From Paraphoma chrysanthemicola (taxonomy: Eukaryota > Ascomycota > Dothideomycetes > Pleosporales > Phaeosphaeriaceae), in assembly GCA_020744225.1 (NCBI GenBank), contig JAGMWG010000018.1, forward strand, positions 372,001 through 436,000: a stretch of DNA of 64,000 bases, written 5' to 3'. Below the pieces are notes generated by a model. The model was given only the letters and a program-made list of their open reading frames with translations. It had not been told where the DNA came from and ran no database searches. Made by a program: the position numbers and the translations under genes. Positions 32,186-43,755 of this stretch are shown piece by piece. The stretch's first letter is position 1. Each line of letters starts with the position of its first letter.

Positions 32186-33904
32186 TCAAGTCCTCTCTCT
32201 CGTCTCTTGCTGTTTTGATGTATCGTTTCCCTGGTCAAACACATTCTCCCACCTCATCAGCGCGCTGGCCACTAACCCAATCACACCCGCTAACAATACC
32301 GGGAAAAAGCTCCATCTTATCGCATCCACAATTCCCCTCTCAACACCCATTCTCGCATCTTCACTAAGCACGCCTTCATCGAAAACGCGACTCTTCGCTC
32401 CTCCCAATGCGCCCCTAATCTCCTCATTCGAAAAGTCCAACCCAGCCAGCGCACTCTTGACATGATTGAATCCCACGTTCTGGAAGATAAGTGACGTGAA
32501 TGTAAGCGCAATAACCACAGATCCAACTTGCGCATTATTGATGAACCCGATTGCGTCGGCAACTTGATCTGGCACCTTGGCTGTGGCGATGGAGTATGCG
32601 CATTGTTGGGCAAGCCCGACGCCGATTGCCAGAAGCACACTGAATCCGTAGATCGTGGTGGTGGAAGTGCTTTCTTTAAGAGTCGCGAAGAACAATGCGC
32701 CGCCGACTGTAATGAAGCTACATGCTGCAATATACCATGGGACGTAGTATCTAAACTTCGGTAGTAGTGCACCATTGAGAAAGACGACAACAATATTGAC
32801 GATAACGAATGGGAGAAGTCGAACAGCTGATTCGACGGCGGTCTCGGCGCGTGTGAATTGGAAGAAGAGCGGGATGTAGTAGATCGGTATGGCTAGGGAC
32901 GTCATAATGCTTGACTGTGCGATGAAGAGCAGAATAAAAGTCCGGCTGCGGAGGAACTGGAGTGGGAAGATGCGAGCTGATTTTGTCGTGAAGATGCAAA
33001 ATTTCTGCTGGATCCCGAATGATGCAACAAGGATGACCGTGGCGACGATGCTGCCAATTGTGCGTCCATCGCTCCATACCCAGATCGTGCCGCCGATGGC
33101 GAAGCTGAGTACGAAGCACACGTACATTGCCGCATTAAGTACGATGCCGAACCAATCGAGTTCCTTTATCCTTTTGAGCAGCGGCTCATCCGGCCGAGGC
33201 ATATGCGAATGCAAGCTGAAGAGGTAGACCGGCGAGAATAATCCGAACAGAACTAAATTGACGTAGAATGCCCATCTCCACGATGCCGAGCTATCCGCAA
33301 ATGCACCACCGATGATCGGGCCAAGGATACATCCAACGCCCCAAACAATCCCGCCTCCGCTGATATACAACGACCTCTTCTCCAGCGTCGTATTCTGAGA
33401 CCATATGTTCAGCTGTCCAAGGTACATCCCGGCGCCACCGGCACCCGCCCACACTCGACCTACGATTAGCGCATCCATGCTTTTTGCGCCGCCACATAAT
33501 GCGCTGCCGGCTACGAAGTGCACGAGGCTTGCAATGTACAACCACTTTGTGTCAAAGATAGCATATGCTTTGGCCCACGCGGCAATGGTCGCGACAGATC
33601 CGAGAGGGAACCCGATGCCGAGCCAGCCCAGCTTCTCGACGTGCCCAAAGCGGGAGACAACGGGGCCTTGAACGACGGAGACGATGGTGGTGTCAAGGCC
33701 GTAGAGGAAGGCCGAGGAGTAGACTGCGAACACAATGAGAAGCCATTGGAGCGCGGTGTACTTTGATGAGGACGATGTCTGTGATCCCGCAGGAGCACTG
33801 GGGCTGCATCTGCCCGATTTGGCGCCGTGCTCCGGATCCGACCTGTCGTCTGACGGGGCCAGGGTCGCGCATTGCGTGGTCGATTTAAGGTTATGCTCCG
33901 ACAT
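32186..33904 (-). CDS. MFS transporter of the DHA14 (14-TM drug:H+ antiporter) type, 572 residues
   Basis: Single exon. Cytosolic Ser-rich N-terminus of about 45 residues, then 14 hydrophobic segments starting ALQWLLIVFAVYSSAFLYGL. The DHA14-type motif LDTTIVSVV sits in the first helix, the MFS motif after helix 2 is degenerate, and WRWAFYVNLVLFG is the usual helix-5/6 block with motif-C-like GGGIVWGVGCILGPIIGG before it. It ends with a charged tail. Family members export toxins, siderophores or drugs, but the substrate cannot be read from sequence. It sits inside the small-paralogue region, between copies 6 and 7. Confidence 0.93.
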   Translation of the reverse strand: MSEHNLKSTTQCATLAPSDDRSDPEHGAKSGRCSPSAPAGSQTSSSSKYTALQWLLIVFAVYSSAFLYGLDTTIVSVVQGPVVSRFGHVEKLGWLGIGFPLGSVATIAAWAKAYAIFDTKWLYIASLVHFVAGSALCGGAKSMDALIVGRVWAGAGGAGMYLGQLNIWSQNTTLEKRSLYISGGGIVWGVGCILGPIIGGAFADSSASWRWAFYVNLVLFGLFSPVYLFSLHSHMPRPDEPLLKRIKELDWFGIVLNAAMYVCFVLSFAIGGTIWVWSDGRTIGSIVATVILVASFGIQQKFCIFTTKSARIFPLQFLRSRTFILLFIAQSSIMTSLAIPIYYIPLFFQFTRAETAVESAVRLLPFVIVNIVVVFLNGALLPKFRYYVPWYIAACSFITVGGALFFATLKESTSTTTIYGFSVLLAIGVGLAQQCAYSIATAKVPDQVADAIGFINNAQVGSVVIALTFTSLIFQNVGFNHVKSALAGLDFSNEEIRGALGGAKSRVFDEGVLSEDARMGVERGIVDAIRWSFFPVLLAGVIGLVASALMRWENVFDQGNDTSKQQETRERT

Positions 33905-34258
33905 GGTGCGAGTGACAGGGGCTGATTAGCTGCCGCTTCCTAGTGGGTACCGCTAGTCGGGGAGGTTGTAGCTTGGGTCGGCTGAGTGAATGACTCGCAT
34001 GCGGTCCGCTGGAATGCTGCGAACGACGAAACGGTACTGTCGCATGATACTCTACCCTCTTCTATATTCTCTAGGCCACTCGAAGCACAATTAGGCATCA
34101 CGTGCTTGCCAAGCATGACTCATTTTGGCTCACGGCAGGAGCGGGGTCGGCAAATCGGTAAAAAGCACTATAGTGTGAGGGGTCATTCAATTATTTGATT
34201 CGTTGCAGCTGCTGAGTTGAGCATGGCTATGTGGACTTGATAACATCTACTCGTTAGT
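33905..34258. other. Short intergenic region
   Basis: 354 bp containing the MFS promoter and the 3' flank of copy 7; nothing recognised. Confidence 0.4.
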
Positions 34259-34816
34259 TTACACATCTAACAAGACGTCAAAAGTCTGATCCTCGCCCAT
34301 CGATTCGTCTTCTTCTCCATTTGCCTCCCAGTCCAAGTGTATCGCCATGTCAACAGTCTCGTGCAGACTATCTAGAGCATGCGACTCGTGTTTGACCAGG
34401 TTACCAGCGATCATGAAGCCTGTGTCGCTGATGAAGATGCCCTCCACCGCCGTATACGCTTGCGATCCACGCTCCGACGTACCGTCCAGAGTAAAGATGG
34501 CCTGGTAATGGTCCTCAACTGAGCGAACGTTTAGAGCTATGGCATCTTCCGAGAACATTCGTGCGCCATATTCGTCCCTCAAGTTGCGCATGACAAGGAA
34601 GTGTATGTTGTTGGCCAAGCCGCAACGGTACAGTTCGGGCATGTCAGATTTCTGTTCCAATAGACAAAGCCGTAGAATGCATTGATAGATTGGGTCGTCT
34701 TTGTTGGTGATAGATGACGGTCGCCTGGTGGATGAAGGACATAGCACGCTTTCAGTCTCTGTTAAAACGAATTGCGTAGCAGCCTCGTTTGTTGGGAACG
34801 ATTCCTCAGTGTCCAT
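34259..34816 (-). CDS. Diverged, intronless relative of the small paralogue family (copy 7), 185 residues
   Basis: Single exon, opposite strand to copies 1-6. A Ser/Thr-rich N-terminus is followed by a helix (DPIYQCILRLCLLEQKSDM), then LANNIHFLVMRNLRDEY, which matches the intron-spanning block of copy 3 (AYNIAFLARNHRL). SEDAIALNVRSV corresponds to PDDISLAVY. The remainder has a predicted hairpin and a C-terminal helix, then a very acidic tail (NGEEDESMGEDQTFD). Similarity is weak outside these blocks, so membership is likely but not certain. Absence of the intron would fit an old retrocopy or simple intron loss. Confidence 0.62.
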   Translation of the reverse strand: MDTEESFPTNEAATQFVLTETESVLCPSSTRRPSSITNKDDPIYQCILRLCLLEQKSDMPELYRCGLANNIHFLVMRNLRDEYGARMFSEDAIALNVRSVEDHYQAIFTLDGTSERGSQAYTAVEGIFISDTGFMIAGNLVKHESHALDSLHETVDMAIHLDWEANGEEDESMGEDQTFDVLLDV

Positions 34817-35238
34817 GTCGACTTATGCAGGATTGAACTTATTCTTGAATCGATAAGGAAGAACGAGGCGTTCAAGTAATGCTAAGCGATTGATGTGAGA
34901 GATAACGATGGTCCTACTTGTATATGATCAGCAATGTGGCGGTGACAGCGGAGCTGTTTGGTCGTGTGCTTTATTGTGAACAGTGCATGAAAACACCGTT
35001 GGTGCGCTTCCTTATGCGATTGTCGTTGCCAATCACACGAAGCAACCGCACGGTGCAGTCACGAAACTGTTAGAGAAGGGGCTTTGACGAAGCGTCGGGC
35101 ATAGTGGCCTCCTTCGACCTGACCAGCCGGACCGCTCCTTCTGACGAGGAAAGTCCACCACGTGGTGCAGCCACTTGGACGCTCGCTCCGGACCGCGACC
35201 AGAGGTAGAGTTCTAAGCTGAACAAATGCGGCAGCCAT
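34817..35238. other. Intergenic, nothing recognised
   Basis: 422 bp between copy 7 and the 3' end of acetoacetyl-CoA synthetase. Confidence 0.4.
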
Positions 35239-37436
35239 CTAGTGCTTCTGAGCCCAGTCACGGTACCAATCTAGACACTCTGAGTTGGCGACGCTTGCAG
35301 AAGTTTTGACGTTCAGGCCACAGAGTATCTGCTTGACAGCACCTTCCACCCTACGCAAAGTTAGCGGCTAGTTCCTCCAGATAGTTATGATACTGACTTT
35401 TTGCCATTTGTCGTGACGGGTATCTCAGGGCATTCGTCAATAACCGCGGGGACGTGTCTCGCACTGAGAGCGCTCTTGATTTTCAATTTGATGTTGTCCA
35501 CGAGCTCGGGGTTGAGTTTGTGCCCATCGGCCATTTTCAGAAACAGCACAACTGTCTCATCAGTATCGGTCTCCCTTCGTCTGCCAATGCAGAGGGCGTC
35601 CGCGACTTCTTCGGCGAAATGCTCCAGGACGACATTATATATCTCAGCGGAGCCAAAGCGCACACCAGCTGGCTTAAGGATTCCGTCGCTGCGACCGAGC
35701 ATCCAGAGCCCGCCAGTCTCTGGGGTAAATCGTACGAAATCACCGTGGTGCCAGATGGGTTGCTTCTTCTCATTTGAGAACTTGTCAAAGTAAGAGCGCT
35801 GATACTTTGCTGTCCCATCTGCGCCCCAGAACGCCACAGGCTGGCAGATGAAAGGTTGCGTGCAGACGAGATCCCCCGGCTCACCGGATGCTGAGACATC
35901 TGCACCAGTGTAATCATATGCGGCGATGGCCATGCCAAGTCCCGGCCCCTGAATTTCACCCTCATATACAGGAATAAGAGGGTTAGGCGCACCGAATAGC
36001 GATATGATGTCGGTTCCGCCAGTGATACTGCCCAGATTGATCGTGGATGGAAAGGCTGAGTAGACGTACGAAAAGGTGGAAGGCGCTAGCGGTGAGCCGG
36101 TCGAATAGATAGCCTCCAGCGTCTTTAGCTTCAGTCCAGCGGCTGTCGGGCTGACCGATTTCTGCTCAAGCACGGACAGGTACTTGGCTGAAGTACCAAA
36201 GTGTGTAATACCATACTCGTCAATCAACCTGTGCATGGCAAGGTCATCCGGAACAGAGGTAGTGGGATTGCTACTGTCGAGATAGCGGAAGGGCGAGCCG
36301 TCGTAGAGGACGAGTGTTGCGCCAGATGCCAGACCTGAGACTAGCCAATGCCACATCATCCAGGTACAAGTTGTGAAGTAGAAGAGTCGCGATCGCGGAG
36401 TGATCGAGCAGTGTATAATGTGTTCCTTCTTATGTTGAAGCAGAGTACCAATTGCGCCGTGCACGATGCATTTTGGCGCCCCAGTAGTCCCGCTGGAGTA
36501 GAGAATGTAGACTGGGTGGTCGGCAGGGAGTCTTTTGAAGGTAAGCTCTGGAGCGGTCGGTGGCGAGGTGAACGTCGCATAGTCGTATGCCATACCGGAT
36601 GGTACCTGCAGCGACTTGATGTCGACATCGACTGACGACACCGTGGGAAAGACGACGACTGCCTGTAGAGTAGGGAGCTCTCCGGCGATCTCGTTGACCT
36701 TGGGCAAGACGGGATGGCTTCGACCATTGTAGAAAGCTGCGTTGTCGGCGAAGAGCAACGAGGGCTCGATTTGCCTTAGTCGCTCTAAGACGGCATGGAC
36801 ACCAGTGTCTGGGCTGACAGCAGTCCAGACACAGCCCAATGATGTTGCGGCGAGCATGGCCACCAAGGCATTGGTGTGGTTTGCAACGTATCCTGCGACC
36901 CTATCGCCCTCGTTCAGACCAAGGGCCAGCATACCAGCTTGACACTTCCTGACACACTCTCTGAGCTCGCTCCATGTCACGGTCTCTCGGGTAGTTTCTG
37001 TCACGGCGATGACTGCGGGGGATTCGGGGTCCACCTCCTGAGTAGGGAACAGGAGGTTTTCGGCGAAGTTCAAGCGCGCATTCTTGAAGAACGTGGGACG
37101 GGGAAACATTGATGCGTTTGGATCAAGTGCCTGATACTGTCAATATCGCTAAGGTACACTTCAAGCCCTTCTACTGACTGGTGACGCATCTCCCTCCGCT
37201 TTGACGCCGACAAATTTCCACACACTTTGCCAAAAGGCGTCGATGTTTCTTATGCTCCATTTGTGCAGTTCTGGATATGTAGAGAGCTGTAGATTGTGCT
37301 CTCGATTCACGGCTTGTAAGTATTTGTACATAGGCGTGGTTTGCGGGTTGGCGTGCTCCCATAGGAGCTTCGCACTCGTATGCGATGTGCCGTTGGTGCC
37401 ATTGGCGCCATTCGAGCCATTTGTGATGTTCGCCAT
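35239..37436 (-). CDS. Acetoacetyl-CoA synthetase, 700 residues
   Basis: ATP-dependent activation of acetoacetate to acetoacetyl-CoA (ANL superfamily), used to recycle ketone bodies and leucine catabolites. Exons 37436-37179, 37130-35398, 35350-35239; introns of 48 and 47 bp. N-terminal SAKLLWEHANPQTTPMYKYL and FPRPTFFKNARLNFAENLL are family signatures. Core motifs: YSSGTTGAPKCIVHG (A3), SITGGTDIISLF, GEPGDLVCTQPF, WHHGDFVRFTPETGG, GRSDGILKPAGVRFGSAEIY (A7-A8) and the catalytic-lysine motif TTNGKKVEG, which is created by splicing of intron 2. Length matches bacterial and animal AACS plus a Gly/Asn-rich N-terminal tag. No targeting signal, so cytosolic. Confidence 0.95.
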
Positions 37437-39619
37437 GGTCTATAGGACTATGTACGACTATGCGCGGGGTTCACACGTCTTCTATTGTTGCGACTTCTTT
37501 TGTTGAGCAGCGGATATTTCAGGGTCAAATGTTTTCTTTGGACAGGGGTTCCAACCTCGGCGCGGCTTTCCTCCGCGTTTTTTTCTTGTTTGGAGTAGCG
37601 GCTCCCCACGCCAAACCGTACCTCTCAAAACACCATAGGCATGCCGACCTTGCATGATCGTACAACCTCGCGGTCAACTCTTGACGTTTTTCGTAATCAA
37701 TACTGTCGAGACCTCTGGCACTCTACAAGGCAAGTGTGTTTCGAATTCACGTTCCGATGGAATTCATTCGCACGTTCTAAGGGCTACGGGTGATTTGATT
37801 GCGGCTCCGCACTACCACCATTGACTTCACACACCACAAACTCGTCCGCACGCGAAGATGTTACGGAATTTCAGAGATGCGTGAAGTCTCTAAACCGAGG
37901 ATTTGTTCATCTTCTCGCGACGCACGTGCAGGCCCAGGCACTGTGGCTTCTGCTCCGCCCTCAGCAGGTGCGACAATGTCTGCCATCAAGGATTAGACGA
38001 AATCACGCAGCCCTCCATCTGTGGACCAGAAAACCAACTTTCGTGCATCAATCGCAGGTCTTGCTCATGCATCTTGCTCATGCAGTCGGAGCGAAAGACC
38101 AGTGAACGGTTGAGTCCCCAACTTCGCAGCTCCCAAGCCACCTCCCTGGCCACCACCCTTGATGGGCTTCCAGTACCTGGTATCGATGACGCGCCAACGA
38201 GATCCGGTGACAGGGTTCAGCCTTGCAACGCTTGGCTAAAGTTCCCTTGCGAGCTCGCCTCACCAGGATTTTGCCTCGTTTGCCTCGCGCCCACCCCCCG
38301 CGCTATCCTTCACCGACTATTCTGCTTGCCGCCATTTCCACCCACTGGCTCTTACGTTCGACATAGCTTAGCTTTGGGTAAGGCGAACCGCAAACGGAAA
38401 GAATATCGAAAACTAAAACAAGTGCTCTTGGTAACCAGGCTGGAAGGTTCAGCCAAAGCAACAAATCCCGCGCAGTCATGGGAAATGCCAGGAACCTCCA
38501 TGAACATTTCACCGAGTGATTGACTTGCCCTCACACTTTGTTGTCAACCACACAATTGGAAATGTTTCACATCTCTCGGAAGACAATCAATTGAGCGCAG
38601 ACCGAGCACTCGCCGGCTGCATCGCAACAGCGGCAAGCAAGCCATCAACGCTTGCGACTTGTCTTTCCAGTCAACGCGGGGGTAACCATATGGCACCTTC
38701 GTCCTTACCACCATCTGATTTCAGCAACAATCATCGATGGCCTGTCAAGGTCAGCTGTACCCCCACGCACACTTGCCGTACGATGCAGGTACATTGCACC
38801 GACATCGCTGCGGTCTGCCCGCCCCTTGCCGTCCCAGTTATCGGCCTCAACTTCCGTGGATCTCATTGAAACTTACTTGCCTTCGAATTCTCCGCACAAG
38901 CCACTTAACGAGCATTTCAACCGATCCCGACCAGGACCCGTACTCCAAAGGACTCCAGCAGGCCTGCTAGATCCCCGTCCCCTTGCTGACCGTCGCCAAC
39001 CGCCAGCACTGTTAGTGTCAAGCCCATTTGGATGCCGTGGCGACCCATTGTAGGACCATCTGGAGCAGTATTGGCGGACTTTGCGAGCCCGAGTGGCCCT
39101 CGTCGCGCGTCTTTTATCTACCTGTGTTCTCCTGGTGATGCAGCTACTTTGTACGAGATTACGCGCCCCGATCTTTCTGCGGTCAAACGGATGGGCGCAG
39201 ATGGTCTCCACCCTGAACGCCCCGCGTAGCGTGCGTGGTGAAACGTGTTACTGAATCAGTCGTATTGACAAGTGACAAGCAAGAATCAAGGCGATGATAA
39301 ATGATTATTGGGTTCAGACTGCGCGGCGCTAACGACGAAGCACTTTATTGATCGTCGAGCAGACATGTTGCAACCCGCCACTCGGGATGCAGTTTTCCGG
39401 GTTCAGCGGATTGGTCCTCAACATCCCACCACCCCAGGTTCTTACACTGTCTAGCATCCCCCTGTGAATTAGAGCATTGACCGCATGGCTTTCAGGTCGC
39501 TCCTCCTGCCAATTCGCAACCGGACACTACGTTCGGATTCCGCCACACACGACAGCAGCGTAGCAACACAACTTCATTCTTTGGTCAAGAGACAATTATT
39601 TCAGCTGTAGTACTAATCC
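37437..39619. other. Gene-poor region, first part
   Basis: 2.2 kb with no supported gene. The open frames are short, mutually overlapping and low in codon structure. Only the acetoacetyl-CoA synthetase promoter is expected at the left end. Confidence 0.45.
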
Positions 39620-42600
39620 GAATGCAACGGACAAGTTCGATACTTTCCCCGTTGTCCTCTTGTCCAAAATGATACCAATCTTCATGCGAGTCAGCTTGGT
39701 TCGCGTCTGTCAAACTCTAATAACAACATGCCCTGTTGGTGGAGATCGCCGAGGTTGTGACGCATGGTTTGATATGTCCAGGAACCTTTCATATTGGTTC
39801 CCAGGTTGCTGGACACGATGGCCTCTCTAAATTTACTCGTCGCCTGAACCTTCTGCTCGTGCCCGGTAGGTGGCTACGCCGGACCTTCTTCGCACCCTCT
39901 CCGATTCGTCAAGTCGATCAAACGAGTCCTTGACGTCTGATCGAACCAGTTTGGTTTGAATCCTCGACCATGCGGCTCTGCTCAACTCTGCAGCATATAT
40001 CTTCCAAATCCTAAGCATAAGCATGAGCATAATGAGTTGTACATCTCAGAACATTTCGTTGTTGTTTCATACCTTCCTACTTGTCCTTGTGTTACATTTT
40101 GCAATCTCATCACATCATCACATCGGCTACTGTCTCGTGCCCAACCACGGGGTTGCCGTCCGATCAAGACTTGTACTAGAGGCTCGCCCATATAGTGTCT
40201 TTAAACAATGTCGACAACCGCACAGCAGACCTCACCGTCGCCCTCTCGGATTACAAACAGAGCTGACAGGGGAAAACACGATGAGTTTGCAATCAGATAC
40301 TTCGACCAGGGCTCATCAATTACCTCGCAACATCGGCCCCCTACCCATCGGCCGATTGCTGTTTGTCCATATCATACGGTCATCCTGGACACCCGGACAC
40401 CGCGACCTGCGCAAGCATCAGCGCAAGGAACATCACACCGAAGATTACTCGAGCAGATGCCACCGGCTTGCCTCACGGGGAAGTGGCAGGTCGGAACCTC
40501 TACGTCGTGCGGCTGTAAATGCGCCCAAAATCTCTCACGATACACCGATGACTTCGCGCGCGAAGTCGACGCTGCCGTCCTTCCTTCCTCGTCAGCCAAC
40601 TCTCAGACAGCCCATGCAGGGAGACCATGACGATGTTGACTATTTCGTCGCGTTCACGTGGCTTTCTGTTCGAGCCTCAACTCTCGCCAAGCACCCAGGT
40701 ACGCCGAGCCGCCGCTTCTCATCATCATCTTCGTATTCCAGTCTTGACGCCTCCAGAGGTTCGCCTAAAAGCTCACACATCTAAGGACCGACTCACGTAC
40801 GTTCATTCGCAATGAGATTCAGTATCTTGTTAGTTCAGGTCACTTCTACAATGCTTCGTTGTTAACAGATGTATTATTATACAGCAAGATGACGGAATCT
40901 TCACTCTTATATAATCAACATCCAAAACCATTGTGCTCGTTTCGGGACGTAACGTGATGTTCCAATAAGCGGGCATTTATCATTATCCTTGACAATCATT
41001 TCACTTGAACCAAGAAGAGCAACACTTTCGAAAGTCCGACAAGGTTTCAAATACACGGTGATGAAACTTTTTCAATCGATTTCAAAGCTATTCGCGTCTG
41101 TGCCCTCGGCTGCGTTCGTATCGGTGGCAGCGGTCTGGACAATTTGTTGAACACAGTAGTCAGCACAAAGGGTAAAGCATCAACAGAACAGACCAGGTCC
41201 GTTCATCTCTCTGTTGCAATCTCCAATCCCTAAACTGTAATTCGATAAATCACAGGCAAGCGACCCAGGGGACGGCGCCGTGCAATTGAACAATGCTCAG
41301 GTCCATGCGCAAACACATCTGATCCGCGGAACAGATGGCCTGCGTCTTCAAGCAATGCATCGCTTGGACATGGAGACGGTCTTCATGTCAAGTATCGCTG
41401 AACGCACGGTCATTTAAGACCAGGACCGCCTTGTCGGCCGTCCCGCTGCTCTCCATTTCGTCGGGAATGCGCTTTGGCAAACACTTTACATAACCAGATA
41501 CGTAAGCCTACGTTTCCCGCCTTTCTACGTGCGTGAAGGTGGAAACGCTCGGCGCTAAAGTTCGGCGGGCAAGAAAGTTAACGCCAGAGGGGTTTAGTCC
41601 AATCAGTTATCACTCCATTCTACTATCACTGTTACCGCCTCAACTGCGTCTTCCAGGGTTCCAATACAGCATGAAACACTTCGGATGAGGTAAGAACCTC
41701 ACTCATGACTTTGTGGACCACGTATGCAATCGCTGTAATTTCCGAATCGCGGTGGTGCAATGTTCGCACGCAAACCTTATCATGCCACACTCACGCCCTG
41801 CTTGTTCAGCTGAGTAACGATTCGTCCACGGGTACATGTTACTACCTCGAAGCGAAGATCAGCGCAATTTGAGCTCACCGGTGGTCTTCGAACATACACC
41901 ATATTTGCACGGTGTTCCTTCGATATGCGTGCAGAAGCCGCCGATGAACCCCGCGCTAAAAGATTGGACCACTGCATCTTGTGTAAATTTCCGTATCCGC
42001 TCTCGAAAGAGTGACAGAGGCACCTGGCGGTCAAAATCCCATGCCAATCAGGTAGGTTCCCCACCTGGATCAGCCTCCGCGGATGAGGCCCCTGCATGGA
42101 AGCAGCGTAGAAGAACCTCACTGTCGGGAACAACAGGGCGCTTTGCGACAGCCGAGATTACCGTCAGAGATGTGGACCAATTTCGTTTCCAAGCCACTGA
42201 CACTCTTACTTGCTAACGGATTCGTCGTTACTTTCCTCTACTCGTTTGTAGCTCGAGTACAGTACATGGCAGCCTGAATCCGCCTCCTAGTGCGCCGCCT
42301 GACACATACAAGCCAGTGCGCCTTTCAGAAGCGACCTCCCAAGACAATTCTCCGAGATTCCCGCACTTCACTTAACGACCAACTTGTTACGAAAAGCCAT
42401 GCTTCAGACGACGGAACTTTCCATGTCTCACTTTATGGAACGGTGGCGAGGCTGAATAGCGCACTGACCTGCATTGACTACACCGCATGGGGCAGTGACA
42501 TTCCGCAGCCTCAAGTCCAAGCGCAAACTCAGCCCTCGCCCTGGGGTTGCCTATCAACTCATCAGCGATCGCACAGCCTCTCCAAAGCAGAGCTGCGCAA

Positions 42601-43755
42601 GTCCAGGAAACTGCACCGCGGGTGCAGGCCCGGCTTCCTCTCAATTGAGGTACCGACAACGCCAATTGGGCGAAGGGCAAAGCAGATACGATCGCGCATT
42701 TTTGACAAGGATCCCAAGCTGGTCTACGATACCCAGATGGTGCAGATCGCTGAGCTCTCTGAGCTGGAGCACGTTTGGGCTAGCAAGGGCAGGGGCAGGG
42801 TCGGGGAAGCGGAATAGTCTCGAATTCCTTCCTTATCAAGACCTGCGTGCATGACCGGCAGTAAGTCTCCTAGAGCCAACCGGCCTTGCTTTGAGCGTTT
42901 TTTAACGGGAGCGCTCCGCACGGCTAGGCTAGGCTTATCGACCTCCCCGGATAATGTCGTGTTCGGTGAGACCTGCAGATCTACCGAGGCGTTTGCTGGC
43001 GAGGCTAAAGCAGATCTTGCTCGACTAAGCGAAATAGTCAACGACACCAGGGTCACAGCAACATCTCTAGAAGGAGGCTTGGACTCTCCCCGTACGTGGA
43101 TTGCACCCTTAAAAAGCAAGAGATAGCGCATTATCAGAGCAAAGCACAGGATAAAAGCCGAGCCGAAGTCTACGGCGTTTTCCCAAGTTAGGCGAGATCA
43201 CTGCCAATACATGACCAATCAAAAGTCTACATAACGATCAACATGGTGCATGTCTCCGTCGAACGTAGACACGGATGTTCCCCGACTTGTGAAGACTCTC
43301 TACACAGTTTGGGATCGCAGTATCGATGTTTGCGAATCAAAGTCACGTCTGCAAGGCGTCTTGTACCCCACAGATCGGAGGCGTAATTGACGTTTGAACA
43401 TCAATGGGTTGCCGATAATAAGGTTTTCCTGGAACCTAAGGAGGTGCCGAGCTGGGAGATATCCCCGGGCCGCCGAAGGTGTACTGCGGGAGTTGACTCA
43501 TGTGCTTCTTGGTGCCGATCTGGCCTGCTCCTGGGTGCAACGGCAGGCCGACCGGGCGCTGGGGCATGAATCGTAATCATTTCGTGCATCAAGAGCAAGG
43601 GAGATGACTGGCTTCAATTCCACGCCAGCATCGGGGCACAGCATGGCTAGAGACGAGACTAAGGATCATCGGTGGAGTCGATTTTGGGGGCGACGTTTCT
43701 GCATTCGGACTCTCGGGGGACGTTCCGCTGTGCATACAGCCTGCTACTCAGACGA
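39620..43755 (+). repeat. Ancient direct segmental duplication, left copy (about 4.1 kb)
   Basis: Aligns colinearly, at an offset of about 5.46-5.58 kb, with 45150-49205. Anchors seen by eye: CATGCGAG...CAAACTCTAATAA at 39684-39723 and 45210-45247; CATGCGGCTCTGCTCAA at 39969 and 45487; the small coding genes at 40208 and 45776; TCCGCGGAACAGATGG near 41323 and 46910; GGACCACGTATGCA near 41718 and 47303; CATCAGCG(A/G)TCGCACA near 42561 and 48140; TTCCTTATCAAGACC at 42829 and 48408; GAGGTGCCG(A/G)GCTGG at 43441 and 48914. Identity is perhaps 60-75% within blocks, with indels between. Boundaries are approximate. No transposase, LTR or terminal inverted repeat was recognised. Apart from the gene at 40208, about 3.1 kb (40631-43755) holds no confident gene. 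Confidence 0.75.
40208..40630 (+). CDS. Small uncharacterised protein, paralogue of the gene at 45776, 140 residues
   Basis: Single exon in the left duplicated segment. Compared with its paralogue, the core is strongly kept: DEFAIRYFDQGS (10 of 12 residues), CPYHTVILDTRTPRPAQ (14 of 17), and LLEQMPPACLTGKWQVGTS followed by TSCGCKCA. The stop codon is at the homologous position. Many differences in these blocks are third-position and silent (for example GCA/GCG Ala, GAC/GAT Asp, CTG/TTG Leu, CCG/CCA Pro), while the DNA outside the gene has drifted with indels. This supports a real protein under purifying selection. Four cysteines, of which three cluster in CGCxC. No signal peptide, domain or function recognised. 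Ser/Thr-rich at both ends. Confidence 0.68.
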   Translation: MSTTAQQTSPSPSRITNRADRGKHDEFAIRYFDQGSSITSQHRPPTHRPIAVCPYHTVILDTRTPRPAQASAQGTSHRRLLEQMPPACLTGKWQVGTSTSCGCKCAQNLSRYTDDFAREVDAAVLPSSSANSQTAHAGRP

